A stretch of DNA of 12,896 nucleotides from Actinomycetota bacterium (GTDB lineage: Bacteria > Actinomycetota > Thermoleophilia > Solirubrobacterales > Solirubrobacteraceae), in the NCBI GenBank assembly GCA_005883905.1, contig VAYD01000002.1:1-12896 (forward strand). The letters run 5' to 3'. Shown here one piece after another: positions 1-6,764 of this stretch (the first letter of the stretch is position 1; each line of letters opens with the position of its first letter). The notes beneath the pieces are model-generated. The model was given only the letters and a program-made list of their open reading frames with translations, made no database searches and was not told where the DNA came from. Position numbers and translations under genes: made by a program.

Positions 1-565
1 TCGCGGCGAGCACCAGGCCGAGCAGGCCGATCGGCACGTTGACGTAGAAGATCCAGCGCCAGCTCAGGTCGTCGACGAGCAGGCCGCCGATCACCGGGCC
101 GAGCACCGGCGCCAGCAGCATCGGCACCCCGACAACGCTCATCGTCCGCCCCATGCGCTGCGGCCCGGCCGCCTGCGCGAGCGTGATCATCCCGACCGGC
201 ATGATCATGCCGCCTGCGAACCCCTGCAGGACGCGGAACGCGATCAGCGCGCCGGCCGACCGGGCGACGCCGCACAGAGCGCTCGTCAGCACGAACGCGG
301 CGACCGCCGTCATCCACACGCGCCGCGGGCCGAAGCGCTCGGCCGCCCACCCGGTCAGCGGGATCACCGAGGCGAGCGCCAGCAGGTAGCCGGTCGAGAT
401 CCACTGGATCGTCGACAGCGACGCGCCGAGGTCCTCGCGCAGCGTCTGCAGCGCGACGTTGACGATCGTCGTGTCGAGGATCGACATGATCGCACCGACG
501 ATCACGACGATCGCGATCGGGCGGACGTCGTCGGGCAGCGAGGAACCGAGCCGCCTGCGGGCCAT
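1..565 (-). CDS. MFS transporter, DHA2 (EmrB/QacA-like) family, partial: N-terminal part only
   Basis: Probable proton-coupled drug or metabolite exporter in the cytoplasmic membrane. Only the first 188 codons lie in the window; the gene runs off the left edge. The start is the ATG at 565-563, whose frame runs open to base 1; another ATG at 569 is in a different frame. Visible features: a hydrophobic first helix at about residues 16-30, followed by the LDTTIVNVAL motif (30-39) typical of DHA2 members; motif A-like GWAAERFGPRR at 72-82; RVLQGFAGG at 111-119; and the antiporter motif C-like PVLGPVIGG at 153-161, followed by WRWIFYVNVP. These motifs place it in the 14-helix DHA2 exporters. The substrate cannot be read from sequence. 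It diverges from the PHP gene, with 46 bp between the start codons. No convincing Shine-Dalgarno is visible. Confidence 0.93.
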   Translation of the reverse strand, partial: MARRRLGSSLPDDVRPIAIVVIVGAIMSILDTTIVNVALQTLREDLGASLSTIQWISTGYLLALASVIPLTGWAAERFGPRRVWMTAVAAFVLTSALCGVARSAGALIAFRVLQGFAGGMIMPVGMITLAQAAGPQRMGRTMSVVGVPMLLAPVLGPVIGGLLVDDLSWRWIFYVNVPIGLLGLVLAA

Positions 566-611
566 CCATGCAGTCTGCCCGACCACCCTCTCTGGCAAGC
601 TGCGCCGCCAC

Positions 612-1478
612 ATGCCGGCGCCGACCTTCGATCTGCAGTCGCACTCCACGCGCTCCGACGGCGGCCTCGAGCCCGCCGAGGTCGTGCGCCTGGCCGCCGA
701 AGCGGGCGTGCAGACGCTCGCGCTGAGCGACCACGACACGGTCGACGGCGTCGCCGAGGCCCTCGCGGCCGGTGCACACCAGGGCATCCGCGTGGTGCCC
801 GCGACCGAGCTCTCCTCGATCGACGGCGAGCGCGAGGACATGCACATCCTCGGGTACCTGATCGACCACACCGACCCGGCCCTGCTCGAAGCGCTCGAGC
901 GCTTCCGCGCCGACCGCGAGGCGCGCGCCGGGCGCATGATGGACGCGCTGCGCGAGCTCGGGTTCGAGCTCGACACCGCCGCCATCGATGCACGCATCGT
1001 GGCCGGCGCGCCGATCGGCCGGCCGCACATCGCGCGCGCGGCGTTCGACCACCCGGCCAACGCGCAGCGCGTCGCCGACGAGGGGCTCGAGGACTTCAGC
1101 GCGCTGCTCGTGGCGTACCTGATCGACGGCGCGCCGGCGTTCCGGCGGCGCACGACGCCGACGATCGCCGAGGCGATCGACGTCATCCACAACGCCGGCG
1201 GCGTGGCGGTGTGGGCGCACCCGTACTGGGACCTCGACACCGACCCCGACGTGCTCGACGCGATCGACCGCTACGTCGCGATGGGGCTCGACGGCGTCGA
1301 GGCGTTCTACGTCACCCATACCGAGGAGCAGACGCGCTTCGCCCACGAGGCCTGCGAGCGCCGCAGCCTGCTGACGACCGGCAGCGCTGACTTCCACGCG
1401 CCCGACCACCGGCTCTTCAACCGCTTTCGCGCCTTCGAGCTGCACGGCTTGGAGCCGAACCTCGGGCCGATCGCCTAG
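612..1478 (+). CDS. PHP-domain metal-dependent phosphoesterase (TrpH/YciV, RNase AM-like)
   Basis: 288 aa, of the PHP family (COG0613) that includes RNase AM / 3',5'-nucleoside bisphosphate phosphatase; cytosolic and trinuclear-metal dependent. The ATG at 612 is chosen because the protein begins directly with the first PHP motif; 51 further upstream in-frame codons overlap the divergent MFS gene and resemble nothing. Metal-site candidates: H11 and D16 in LQSHSTRSDGG, D40-H41-D42 (LSDHDTVDG), E66 (ATELSS), H78 (MHILGY), H139 (GRPHIA), H203 (WAHPYW), D260 and H262 (GSADFHAP). One canonical ligand is altered: the usual DxHxH opening reads D7-L-Q9-S-H11. All other positions are intact, so activity is plausible. 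The exact substrate (short RNA 5' ends, pAp or another phosphoester) is inferred from family only. The stop codon lies 19 bp before uppP. Confidence 0.9.
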   Translation: MPAPTFDLQSHSTRSDGGLEPAEVVRLAAEAGVQTLALSDHDTVDGVAEALAAGAHQGIRVVPATELSSIDGEREDMHILGYLIDHTDPALLEALERFRADREARAGRMMDALRELGFELDTAAIDARIVAGAPIGRPHIARAAFDHPANAQRVADEGLEDFSALLVAYLIDGAPAFRRRTTPTIAEAIDVIHNAGGVAVWAHPYWDLDTDPDVLDAIDRYVAMGLDGVEAFYVTHTEEQTRFAHEACERRSLLTTGSADFHAPDHRLFNRFRAFELHGLEPNLGPIA

Positions 1479-1479
1479 G

Positions 1480-1485
1480 TAGGGT
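1480..1485 (+). promoter_or_regulatory. Candidate -10 box (TAGGGT) for uppP
   Basis: TAGGGT fits the actinobacterial TANNNT -10 pattern and ends 12 nt before the uppP ATG, so a transcript would have a leader of only about 4-6 nt. No Shine-Dalgarno is present in the 19-bp gap after the PHP stop. The same hexamer precedes tmk. No clear -35 is seen. Prediction by spacing only. Confidence 0.35.
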
Positions 1486-1497
1486 CCCCCGCCGCCC

Positions 1498-2322
1498 ATG
1501 GCCAACCTCCTGCACGCGATCGTGCTCGGCATCGTGCAGGGACTCACCGAGTTCCTGCCGATCTCGAGCACCGCCCACCTACGCATCGTCCCCGCCTTCC
1601 TGGGCTGGGGCGATCCGGGAACCGCGTTCACCGCGGTGGTGCAGCTCGGGACGATGGCCGCGGTGCTGCTCTTCTTCCGCGACGAGCTGCTGCGCATCGC
1701 GCGCGCGACGATCGCGTCGCTGCAGGACCGAACGCTCTGGCACACCGATGTCCGCGAGGCGCGCGAGGGCTGGTACATCGTGCTCGGCACGATCCCGATC
1801 GCGATCCTCGGCGTGCTGCTGAAGCACAGGATCGAGCACCAGTTCCGCTCGCTGGAGCTGATCGGCACGGCGATGATCGTCATGGGCCTCGTGATGCTGT
1901 GGTGCGACGCGACCTCGCGGCGCGAGCGCAACCTCGATGACCTCACGATGCGCGACGGCTGGATCGTCGGCTTCGCCCAGGCGGCGGCGCTCGTCCCGGG
2001 CGTCTCGCGTTCGGGCGCCACGATCAGCGCGGGGCTGGGACTCGGCTTCGACCGCATCTCGGCGGCGCGCTACTCGTTCCTGCTCAGCGTGCCGGCCGTC
2101 GTCCTCTCCGGCCTGTTCGAGCTCAAGGACGTCGGCAACGGCGGCGGCTACGGCCCGATCCCCACGATCATCGCGACGATCGTCGCGTTCTTCGTCGGCT
2201 ACTGGTCGATCGCGTTCCTGCTGCGCTACCTGACGAGCCACACGCTCAAGCCGTTCATCGCCTACCGTCTGCTCGTGGGCCTGTTCGTCCTCATCCTGGC
2301 GGCGAACAACACGATCAGTTGA
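1498..2322 (+). CDS. uppP: Undecaprenyl-diphosphate phosphatase UppP (BacA)
   Basis: 274 aa, close to the usual length of the family. It is an integral membrane enzyme that removes a phosphate from undecaprenyl diphosphate, recycling the lipid carrier for peptidoglycan and surface polysaccharides; overexpression classically gives bacitracin resistance. Diagnostic motifs: QGLTEFLPISSTAH at residues 14-27 (E18, S24 and H27 near the active site) and PGVSRSGAT at 167-175 with R171. The first position of the family's E/QGLTEFLP motif is Gln, a common variant. Several hydrophobic helices are visible, including about 41-60, 94-108, 121-136, 190-207, 221-243 and 254-269. It starts 19 bp after the PHP gene, and its TGA overlaps the TTG start of the next gene, implying translational coupling with a glycosyltransferase that may work on the same envelope pathway (inference). 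Confidence 0.97.
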   Translation: MANLLHAIVLGIVQGLTEFLPISSTAHLRIVPAFLGWGDPGTAFTAVVQLGTMAAVLLFFRDELLRIARATIASLQDRTLWHTDVREAREGWYIVLGTIPIAILGVLLKHRIEHQFRSLELIGTAMIVMGLVMLWCDATSRRERNLDDLTMRDGWIVGFAQAAALVPGVSRSGATISAGLGLGFDRISAARYSFLLSVPAVVLSGLFELKDVGNGGGYGPIPTIIATIVAFFVGYWSIAFLLRYLTSHTLKPFIAYRLLVGLFVLILAANNTIS

Positions 2323-3158
2323 GCGGCCGCCTCGCCTACGTCCGGGCGCAGTTGCGGCGACCGCCGGTGGAGCTGGCCGTCTGCGCCATCTTCCGCAACG
2401 AAGCGCCCTACCTCGCGGAGTGGGCGACCTTCCACCGGCTCGTCGGCGTCGAGCGCTTCTACCTGTACGACAACCGCAGCGCCGACGACTGGCGCGCCGC
2501 GCTGGCGCCCGAGCTCGCCGAAGGCGTCGCAAAGGTGATCGACTGGCCGCACGAGCGCGGGCAGCTCAGCGCGTACGCCGACTGCCTCGACCGCCATCGC
2601 ACCGACACGCGCTGGATCGCGTTCATCGACATCGACGAGTTCCTGTTCTCCCCGCCCGGCCGCTCGCTGCCCGACGTGCTGCGAGGGTTCCGGACCTGGC
2701 CGGGCGTGGCGGTGTGCTCGCGCTACTTCGGGTTCGGCGGCTGGGACGAGCCTCCGGACGGGCTCGTCACCGAGAGCTACCTGATGCGCGCGCCGGACGA
2801 CTTCGAGCCGAACACGTGGGTCAAGTCGATCGTGTTCCCGCGCGTCACGAAGGCGCCCGCGGACATCCCGCACCACTTCCTCTACCGCGACGCGCGCCCG
2901 GCCGCGGGCGAGGACGGCGCCCCGGTCGACGGGGCAGACCGCATCCCGCCGACGGCGGACCTGCTGCGGATCAACCACTACTACACGCGCTCGCGCGCGG
3001 AGTACGCGCGCAAGCTCGGCATGCCGAGCGGCTGGGGCGGGCGCGCCGAGCACCTGCGAACCGACGATCCCCGGCTGCCGCCGGACGACGTGCGCGACGA
3101 GTCGATCCTGCGATGGGTCCCGATCCTGAAGCGCGAGCTGTCCGAGCGCCCTACCTGA
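2319..3158 (+). CDS. Glycosyltransferase family 92-like (DUF23-type) protein
   Basis: 279 aa, GT-A-like glycosyltransferase resembling GT92/Glyco_tranf_2_4 proteins, with no signal peptide. Visible landmarks: VCAIFRNEAPYLAEW at residues 21-35, the family's conserved opening; GVERFYLYDN at 43-52; a DxD-type metal/nucleotide-sugar motif in FIDIDEFLF at 102-110; and a C-terminal INHYYTRSRAEY at 218-229, also typical. The start is TTG at 2319, inside the uppP stop (TTGA overlap). The next in-frame alternative, a GTG near residue 17, sits just before the conserved core and would leave a similar enzyme. Donor and acceptor sugars are not readable. Coupling to uppP suggests work on an undecaprenyl-linked or surface glycan (inference). 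Its 3' end overlaps the convergent copper-protein gene by 8 bp. Confidence 0.82.
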   Translation: MSGRLAYVRAQLRRPPVELAVCAIFRNEAPYLAEWATFHRLVGVERFYLYDNRSADDWRAALAPELAEGVAKVIDWPHERGQLSAYADCLDRHRTDTRWIAFIDIDEFLFSPPGRSLPDVLRGFRTWPGVAVCSRYFGFGGWDEPPDGLVTESYLMRAPDDFEPNTWVKSIVFPRVTKAPADIPHHFLYRDARPAAGEDGAPVDGADRIPPTADLLRINHYYTRSRAEYARKLGMPSGWGGRAEHLRTDDPRLPPDDVRDESILRWVPILKRELSERPT

Positions 3159-4638
3159 CGACTCGGAACGCCCCGCGCATGAACGGGTGCACCCGGCAGA
3201 AGTACGTGTAGGTCCCGAGCTTCAGGTTCTTCGGCGTCTTCCACGACACCTTGCCGCTGACCGGCCAGAACCCGACCGGGCCGGTGCCGAGCTCGCCCGA
3301 GTCGAAGCCGGCCTTGCCGTCGGCGATCGGGTAGGCGATGCCCGTGGTCTTGTTGCAGGGCGCCTTGCAGGCCGTGATCGTGTGCCAGATCGTGCGGGCG
3401 TCGTCCTTGTTGAGGAACGTCAGCGAGTGGCCGCGCCTGACCGTCGGGATGCGTCCGCCCGCGTTCAGGTCGCCGCGGCCGTAGAGGAAGTTCGTGATCT
3501 GGATCGGGCCCTCGACCGGGCGCCCGTTGAGCATGTCGCGCGCGTCGGGCAGGCCGGAGCGCTTGCCGCCGTGCACGCTGTTCTCGGGCAGGCGGCCGTG
3601 GGTGAGGATCCCGGTCGTGTCGGGCGGAGTGACGAACGGGTCGGCGCCGCCGGCGTCGGTGCCGTCGTAGACGGCCGTCGGCATGATCGCCATGACCTCG
3701 TACCACGATGCTCGCTTGGTGTCGTAGGTGCCCGAGACGTTCAACACGTCACCCTTCTTCAGCTGCACGCGCCAGTCGGGCTTGGTCGCCGTCATCGAGA
3801 CGTCCCAGCTCACGGCGCCGGCTGGTTCGTAGTAGTGCGCCCGGGACCGGAACAGCCGCACGGTCCGGCCGTCGCGGGTCACGTCAAGGTCCGTCCACAG
3901 CCCGCCCGGGTGCACGTGGCCGGCGGTGTAGACAAGCGTCATGTCGTGCGGCACCACGTACTCGTGAGCCGGGCCGATCGCCTGGCGGGCGGTCGCCGTG
4001 CGCGCCATGTCGGGGAACGTGTAGCGGCCCTTGTGCCCGTAGCTCGACTTCGCGTCGAAGACCGGGTAGGCGCGGAAGCCGGCGACATCCAGCCACAGCG
4101 TGTGCACCGGCTTGATGTCCGCGGCCGCCGGCTCGGTGTCCGGCACGAACGTCATGTCATAGGTGATGTAGACGTCCGTCGGGTTCGGCAGCAGGTCGTG
4201 GATCATGTGCACCATCACCCAGGTCTGGCCCGGGTCGTAGTGCTCGCCGAACCCACGCGGCATGTCGACGATCGTCTTCTCCTCGCCGACCGCCGCCTGC
4301 GGCGCGCCGTCGACCAGCCACACGCCGTGGTGCAGATGGACCACGTCGACGCCCGGCACCGTCTCATCGAGGTCGGTCAGGTTCGGGGTGAACGACGTGA
4401 TGTAGCCCGGCACGGACGGCAGGCCGTCGGCCTTGATCGGAGCCACCGACACCGTGTTCGGGCCCGGGTTCACATGGATCGGGCCGAACTTGAAGTGGAG
4501 GTGCTGCTCGCCGGCGTAGCTCGCCGCCGGGTACGTGTTGACGAGCTTGTTCGGGTAGCCGGTGTCCGCGAACGCGGCGGCGGCGGAGATCAGCGCGAGG
4601 CCGCAGGCGACCGCCAGCGCGCGTGGGACGAGGCGCAT
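3151..4638 (-). CDS. Secreted copper protein: PHM-like dicopper monooxygenase core fused to a C-terminal cupredoxin
   Basis: 495 aa from ATG 4638; an in-frame GTG at 4644 would add two residues (numbering here counts from that GTG). A Sec signal peptide spans 1-26, with likely cleavage at AFA-DTG. The middle resembles the peptidylglycine alpha-hydroxylating/dopamine monooxygenase fold. HLHHGVW (H103, H105, H106) with H146/H149 in VMVHMIHD could form the CuH site. GHVHPGG (H243, H245) with M318 or M321 in WYEVMAIM could form the CuM site, the same order as HH...H...HxH...M in PHM. The C-terminal part (about 375-497) is a plastocyanin/azurin-like domain with an apparent type-1 copper set: H421 (IWHTITACK), C483, H486 and M489 (YFCRVHPFM). 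C426 and C430 may form a disulfide. Assignment of the oxygenase core is by ligand pattern, not by overall identity; a purely copper-binding or structural role remains possible. The gene lies 31 bp downstream of holB on the same strand. Confidence 0.72.
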   Translation of the reverse strand: MRLVPRALAVACGLALISAAAAFADTGYPNKLVNTYPAASYAGEQHLHFKFGPIHVNPGPNTVSVAPIKADGLPSVPGYITSFTPNLTDLDETVPGVDVVHLHHGVWLVDGAPQAAVGEEKTIVDMPRGFGEHYDPGQTWVMVHMIHDLLPNPTDVYITYDMTFVPDTEPAAADIKPVHTLWLDVAGFRAYPVFDAKSSYGHKGRYTFPDMARTATARQAIGPAHEYVVPHDMTLVYTAGHVHPGGLWTDLDVTRDGRTVRLFRSRAHYYEPAGAVSWDVSMTATKPDWRVQLKKGDVLNVSGTYDTKRASWYEVMAIMPTAVYDGTDAGGADPFVTPPDTTGILTHGRLPENSVHGGKRSGLPDARDMLNGRPVEGPIQITNFLYGRGDLNAGGRIPTVRRGHSLTFLNKDDARTIWHTITACKAPCNKTTGIAYPIADGKAGFDSGELGTGPVGFWPVSGKVSWKTPKNLKLGTYTYFCRVHPFMRGAFRVVR

Positions 4639-4669
4639 CGACACAGTGTCGAGTAATGGGGAGCCGCGA

Positions 4670-5748
4670 TCAAGTGAGCTCGCGCTCGAGCCTGAAGCTC
4701 AGCGCCTCGAGCGCGAGCTCCTCCGAGGGGTTGAGGATCCAGTTCTCGCGCGTCTCGTCGGTGTGCGCGATCGCCGCGCGCAGCCGGTGCACGGAGCGTC
4801 CCTCGGCGTCCTCGGCCAGCGCGTCGACGCGGTCGACGTTGTGGACGAGCTCGGGCGCGTCCTGCAGCACGCACATCACGTCGCGGTACCACAGCCCGGC
4901 GAGCTGCACCGCGTGGTCGAGCACGCCGGTGTGCGCGCGGCGGTACACGCGCTTCGCGCGCTCCGCGTACTCGCGCTCGACGCGCTTGTGGTCCTTCTTG
5001 GGCAGGTACTCGAGCTCCTCGGCCGCCTTGGCCTCGACCTCGTCCGCGCGGGCGTCGGCGAGCGCCTTGGCCTGCTTGAGCAGAGCAGCGTGCGGAGCGT
5101 CGGCGACGCTGCGGCCGTGCAGCGCGGCGCGCGCGTAGCGCTCGGCTGCGGCGCGCAGCTTCGCGCCGTCGCCCACGGCGAGCGAGCGAGCGCGGTCGCC
5201 GTCGCCGAGCGCCAGGCGCGCGTGCCCGTCAGCATGGCGGCCAGGTCGTCCGGCCGCGGCGCGTCGAAGCGGACCGCCTGGCAGCGCGACAGGATCGTCG
5301 GCAGCACGTCCTGCGGGCGGTCGGTCAGCAGCAGCAGGTGCGCGAACGGCGGCGGCTCCTCAAGCGTCTTGAGCATCCGGTTGGCGGCGTTCTCGTGCAT
5401 CGTGTCGACGCGCTCGATGACGAACACGCGCCGGCGCGACTCGAACGGCGTGCGCGCCGCCGCGGCGACGACCGGCTCGTCGATGTCGGACACGAGCATC
5501 TCGGCCGCACCGCTGGGCGTGACCCACGTCAGGTCGGGGTGCACGCCGTGCTCGGCCCGCAGCCGGGCGTTGTCCGGATCCGCCGCGCCGTCGGCCAGCA
5601 GCGCGGCGGCGAACGCGCGCGCGACGTCGCGCTTGCCCGCACCGGCGGGCCCGTGGAACAGGTACGCGTGGCTCGGCGCCCCCTCCGGCGGCAGCGCCGG
5701 CGTCAGGACGGCGCGCGCGTGAGGATGACGCTCGAGGCCCGGAAGCAT
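4670..5748 (-). pseudogene. holB: DNA polymerase III delta' subunit HolB, split by a frameshift
   Basis: Clamp-loader subunit. The ATG at 5748 opens residues 1-175 in one frame: Walker-A-like GPAGAGKR (33-40) with Arg in place of the S/T, as expected for a non-ATP-hydrolysing delta'; VFVIERVDTM; NRMLKTLEEPPP; and the clamp-loader signature SRCQAVRF (154-161). The usual zinc module cysteines are absent. After about residue 175 (position about 5224) this frame turns into Arg/Ala/Ser-rich nonsense. The C-terminal collar domain continues in another frame: ARLALGDGDRARSLAVGDG from about 5221, then LRAAAERYARAALHG, LQLAGLWYRD and ELALEALSFRLEREL, ending at TGA 4670. The whole span is 1079 bases (3n+2), and the segment linking LAAMLTG to ARLALGDG looks shorter than usual, so a deletion of 1 base or roughly 30-40 bases (length 3n+1) is suggested. 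Because HolB is normally essential, sequence or assembly error is as likely as true decay. Confidence 0.85.
5213..5232 (-). other. Frameshift junction in holB
   Basis: On the minus strand the correct upstream frame ends around MLTG (ATG at 5235-5233 to GGC at 5226-5224). The correct downstream frame is legible from GCG CGC CTG GCG (A-R-L-A) at about 5221-5210, one base back relative to the upstream frame. No slippery heptamer (X XXY YYZ) is present, so programmed -1 frameshifting is not supported. Confidence 0.7.
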
Positions 5749-5751
5749 GCA

Positions 5752-5757
5752 TAGGGT
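5752..5757 (+). promoter_or_regulatory. Candidate -10 box (TAGGGT) for tmk in the 18-bp holB/tmk divergent gap
   Basis: TAGGGT fits TANNNT and lies 9 nt before the tmk GTG, as expected for a leaderless transcript. Only 18 bp separate the two divergent start codons (holB 5748, tmk 5767). No Shine-Dalgarno fits for tmk, and its promoter must overlap the holB coding start. A holB box on the other strand (TAGAAC) is a weaker match. Confidence 0.35.
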
Positions 5758-5766
5758 TCTATCAGC

Positions 5767-6366
5767 GTGCGCGGGCGCCTCATCACGATCGAAGGGCTCG
5801 ACGGAGCCGGCAAGACGACGCTCTGCCAGGGCCTCGCCGCGGCGTTGCCCGGCGCGCGGCTGCTGCGCGAGCCCGGCGGCGTCGAGCTGTCCGAGCGCAT
5901 CCGCGAGCTGGTGAAGGACCCGTCGCTGGACGTGGATGCTCGTGCGGAGGCGCTGCTGTACGCCGCGGCGCGGGCGCAGCTCGTCGCGTCGCTGGTGCGG
6001 CCGTTGCTGGATGGGGGCACGACCGTGCTGCTCGACCGCTTCGTGGACTCGTCGCTGGCCTACCAGGGCGCCGGGCGCGGCCTGGGCGTCGACGCTGTGC
6101 GCGCGATCAACGACTTCGGCACCGGCGGACTGGTCCCCGACGTCACGCTGCTAATGCGCATCGATCCGGCGGCCGGCCGTGCGCGCCAGGCCGATCGCGG
6201 CGAGGAGCCCGACCGTCTCGAGCGCGAGGACGGCGCGTTCTTCGACGCCATCGCCCGCGCCTACGACGAGCTCGCCGCGGCCGAGCCGCAGCGCTTCCGC
6301 GTGCTGGACGCGTCGGCCAAGCCCGACGAGGTGCTGGCGGCCGCGCTGGAGGCGGTCGGCGCGTGA
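5767..6366 (+). CDS. tmk: Thymidylate kinase (dTMP kinase)
   Basis: 199 aa, a typical length for bacterial Tmk. It phosphorylates dTMP to dTDP with ATP in the cytosol, feeding dTTP synthesis. Motifs: P-loop IEGLDGAGKTT at 8-18, the DR motif VLLDRFVDSSLAYQG at 87-101 (dTMP binding), and a LID-region stretch RGEEPDRLERED at 144-155. The start is GTG 5767; the protein begins at once with RLITIEG, the usual N-terminus, so no upstream start is needed. tmk neighbouring holB is a common arrangement, but here the two are divergent rather than tandem. The stop overlaps the next start (GTGA), implying translational coupling to the thioesterase. Confidence 0.97.
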   Translation: MRGRLITIEGLDGAGKTTLCQGLAAALPGARLLREPGGVELSERIRELVKDPSLDVDARAEALLYAAARAQLVASLVRPLLDGGTTVLLDRFVDSSLAYQGAGRGLGVDAVRAINDFGTGGLVPDVTLLMRIDPAAGRARQADRGEEPDRLEREDGAFFDAIARAYDELAAAEPQRFRVLDASAKPDEVLAAALEAVGA

Positions 6367-6764
6367 GCTTCGTCCACGAGCTGCGCGTGCGTTACGGCGA
6401 GTGCGACCCGCAGGGCATCGTCTTCAACGCCAACTACCTCCTGTACTTCGACGTTGCGTTCACCGAGTACTGGCGCGACCGCATCGGCCCATGGGACGAC
6501 ATGGCGCAGTTCGGCGTCGACGCCGTCGTCGCCGAGGCGAACCTGCGCTTCCGCGCGCCCGCGCGCTTCGACGACGTCCTGGAGCTCCATGTCACGACGG
6601 AGGAGCTCGGCACGACGTCGACGACCACGCGCGTCGACGTCCGCCGCGACGGCGAGCTGCTCGTCGAATGCCGGCTGCGCCACGTGTTCGTCGACCGCGA
6701 GACGTGGTCGAAGACCGCGATGCCCGAAGCGATCAGGGAGAGGCTGGCGGCGCCGGCGTCGTGA
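6363..6764 (+). CDS. Acyl-CoA thioesterase, 4HBT/YbgC-like hotdog fold
   Basis: 133 aa, single hotdog domain, cytosolic. Family members hydrolyse acyl-CoA or aryl-CoA thioesters. The signature is RYGECDPQGIVFNANYLLYFD at residues 10-30 with the expected catalytic Asp (D15), matching the 4-hydroxybenzoyl-CoA thioesterase/YbgC motif; strands such as ANLRFRAPARFDDVLEL and ECRLRHVFVD follow the fold. The start is GTG 6363, which overlaps the tmk TGA by 4 nt (GTGA), so it is probably translated by coupling from tmk. The natural acyl substrate is not deducible. Its 3' end overlaps the convergent O-antigen-ligase-like gene by 32 bp. Confidence 0.9.
   Translation: MSFVHELRVRYGECDPQGIVFNANYLLYFDVAFTEYWRDRIGPWDDMAQFGVDAVVAEANLRFRAPARFDDVLELHVTTEELGTTSTTTRVDVRRDGELLVECRLRHVFVDRETWSKTAMPEAIRERLAAPAS

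Noticed and set aside
3187..4656. Long plus-strand open frame of 489 codons opposite the copper protein gene
   Set aside because: Arg/Val/Asp-rich shadow frame without motifs; the minus-strand frame has a signal peptide and copper ligands.
5179..5192. Short GAGC tetranucleotide repeat in holB that might drive phase variation
   Set aside because: The correct downstream frame (LALGDGDRARSLAV) is already established upstream of the repeat in the reading direction, so slippage there does not explain the frame change; three units is also too few to be a convincing mutable repeat.
5213..5235. Programmed -1 ribosomal frameshift in holB
   Set aside because: The frame relation fits -1, but there is no slippery heptamer and the linking protein segment appears shorter than normal, which recoding would not explain.
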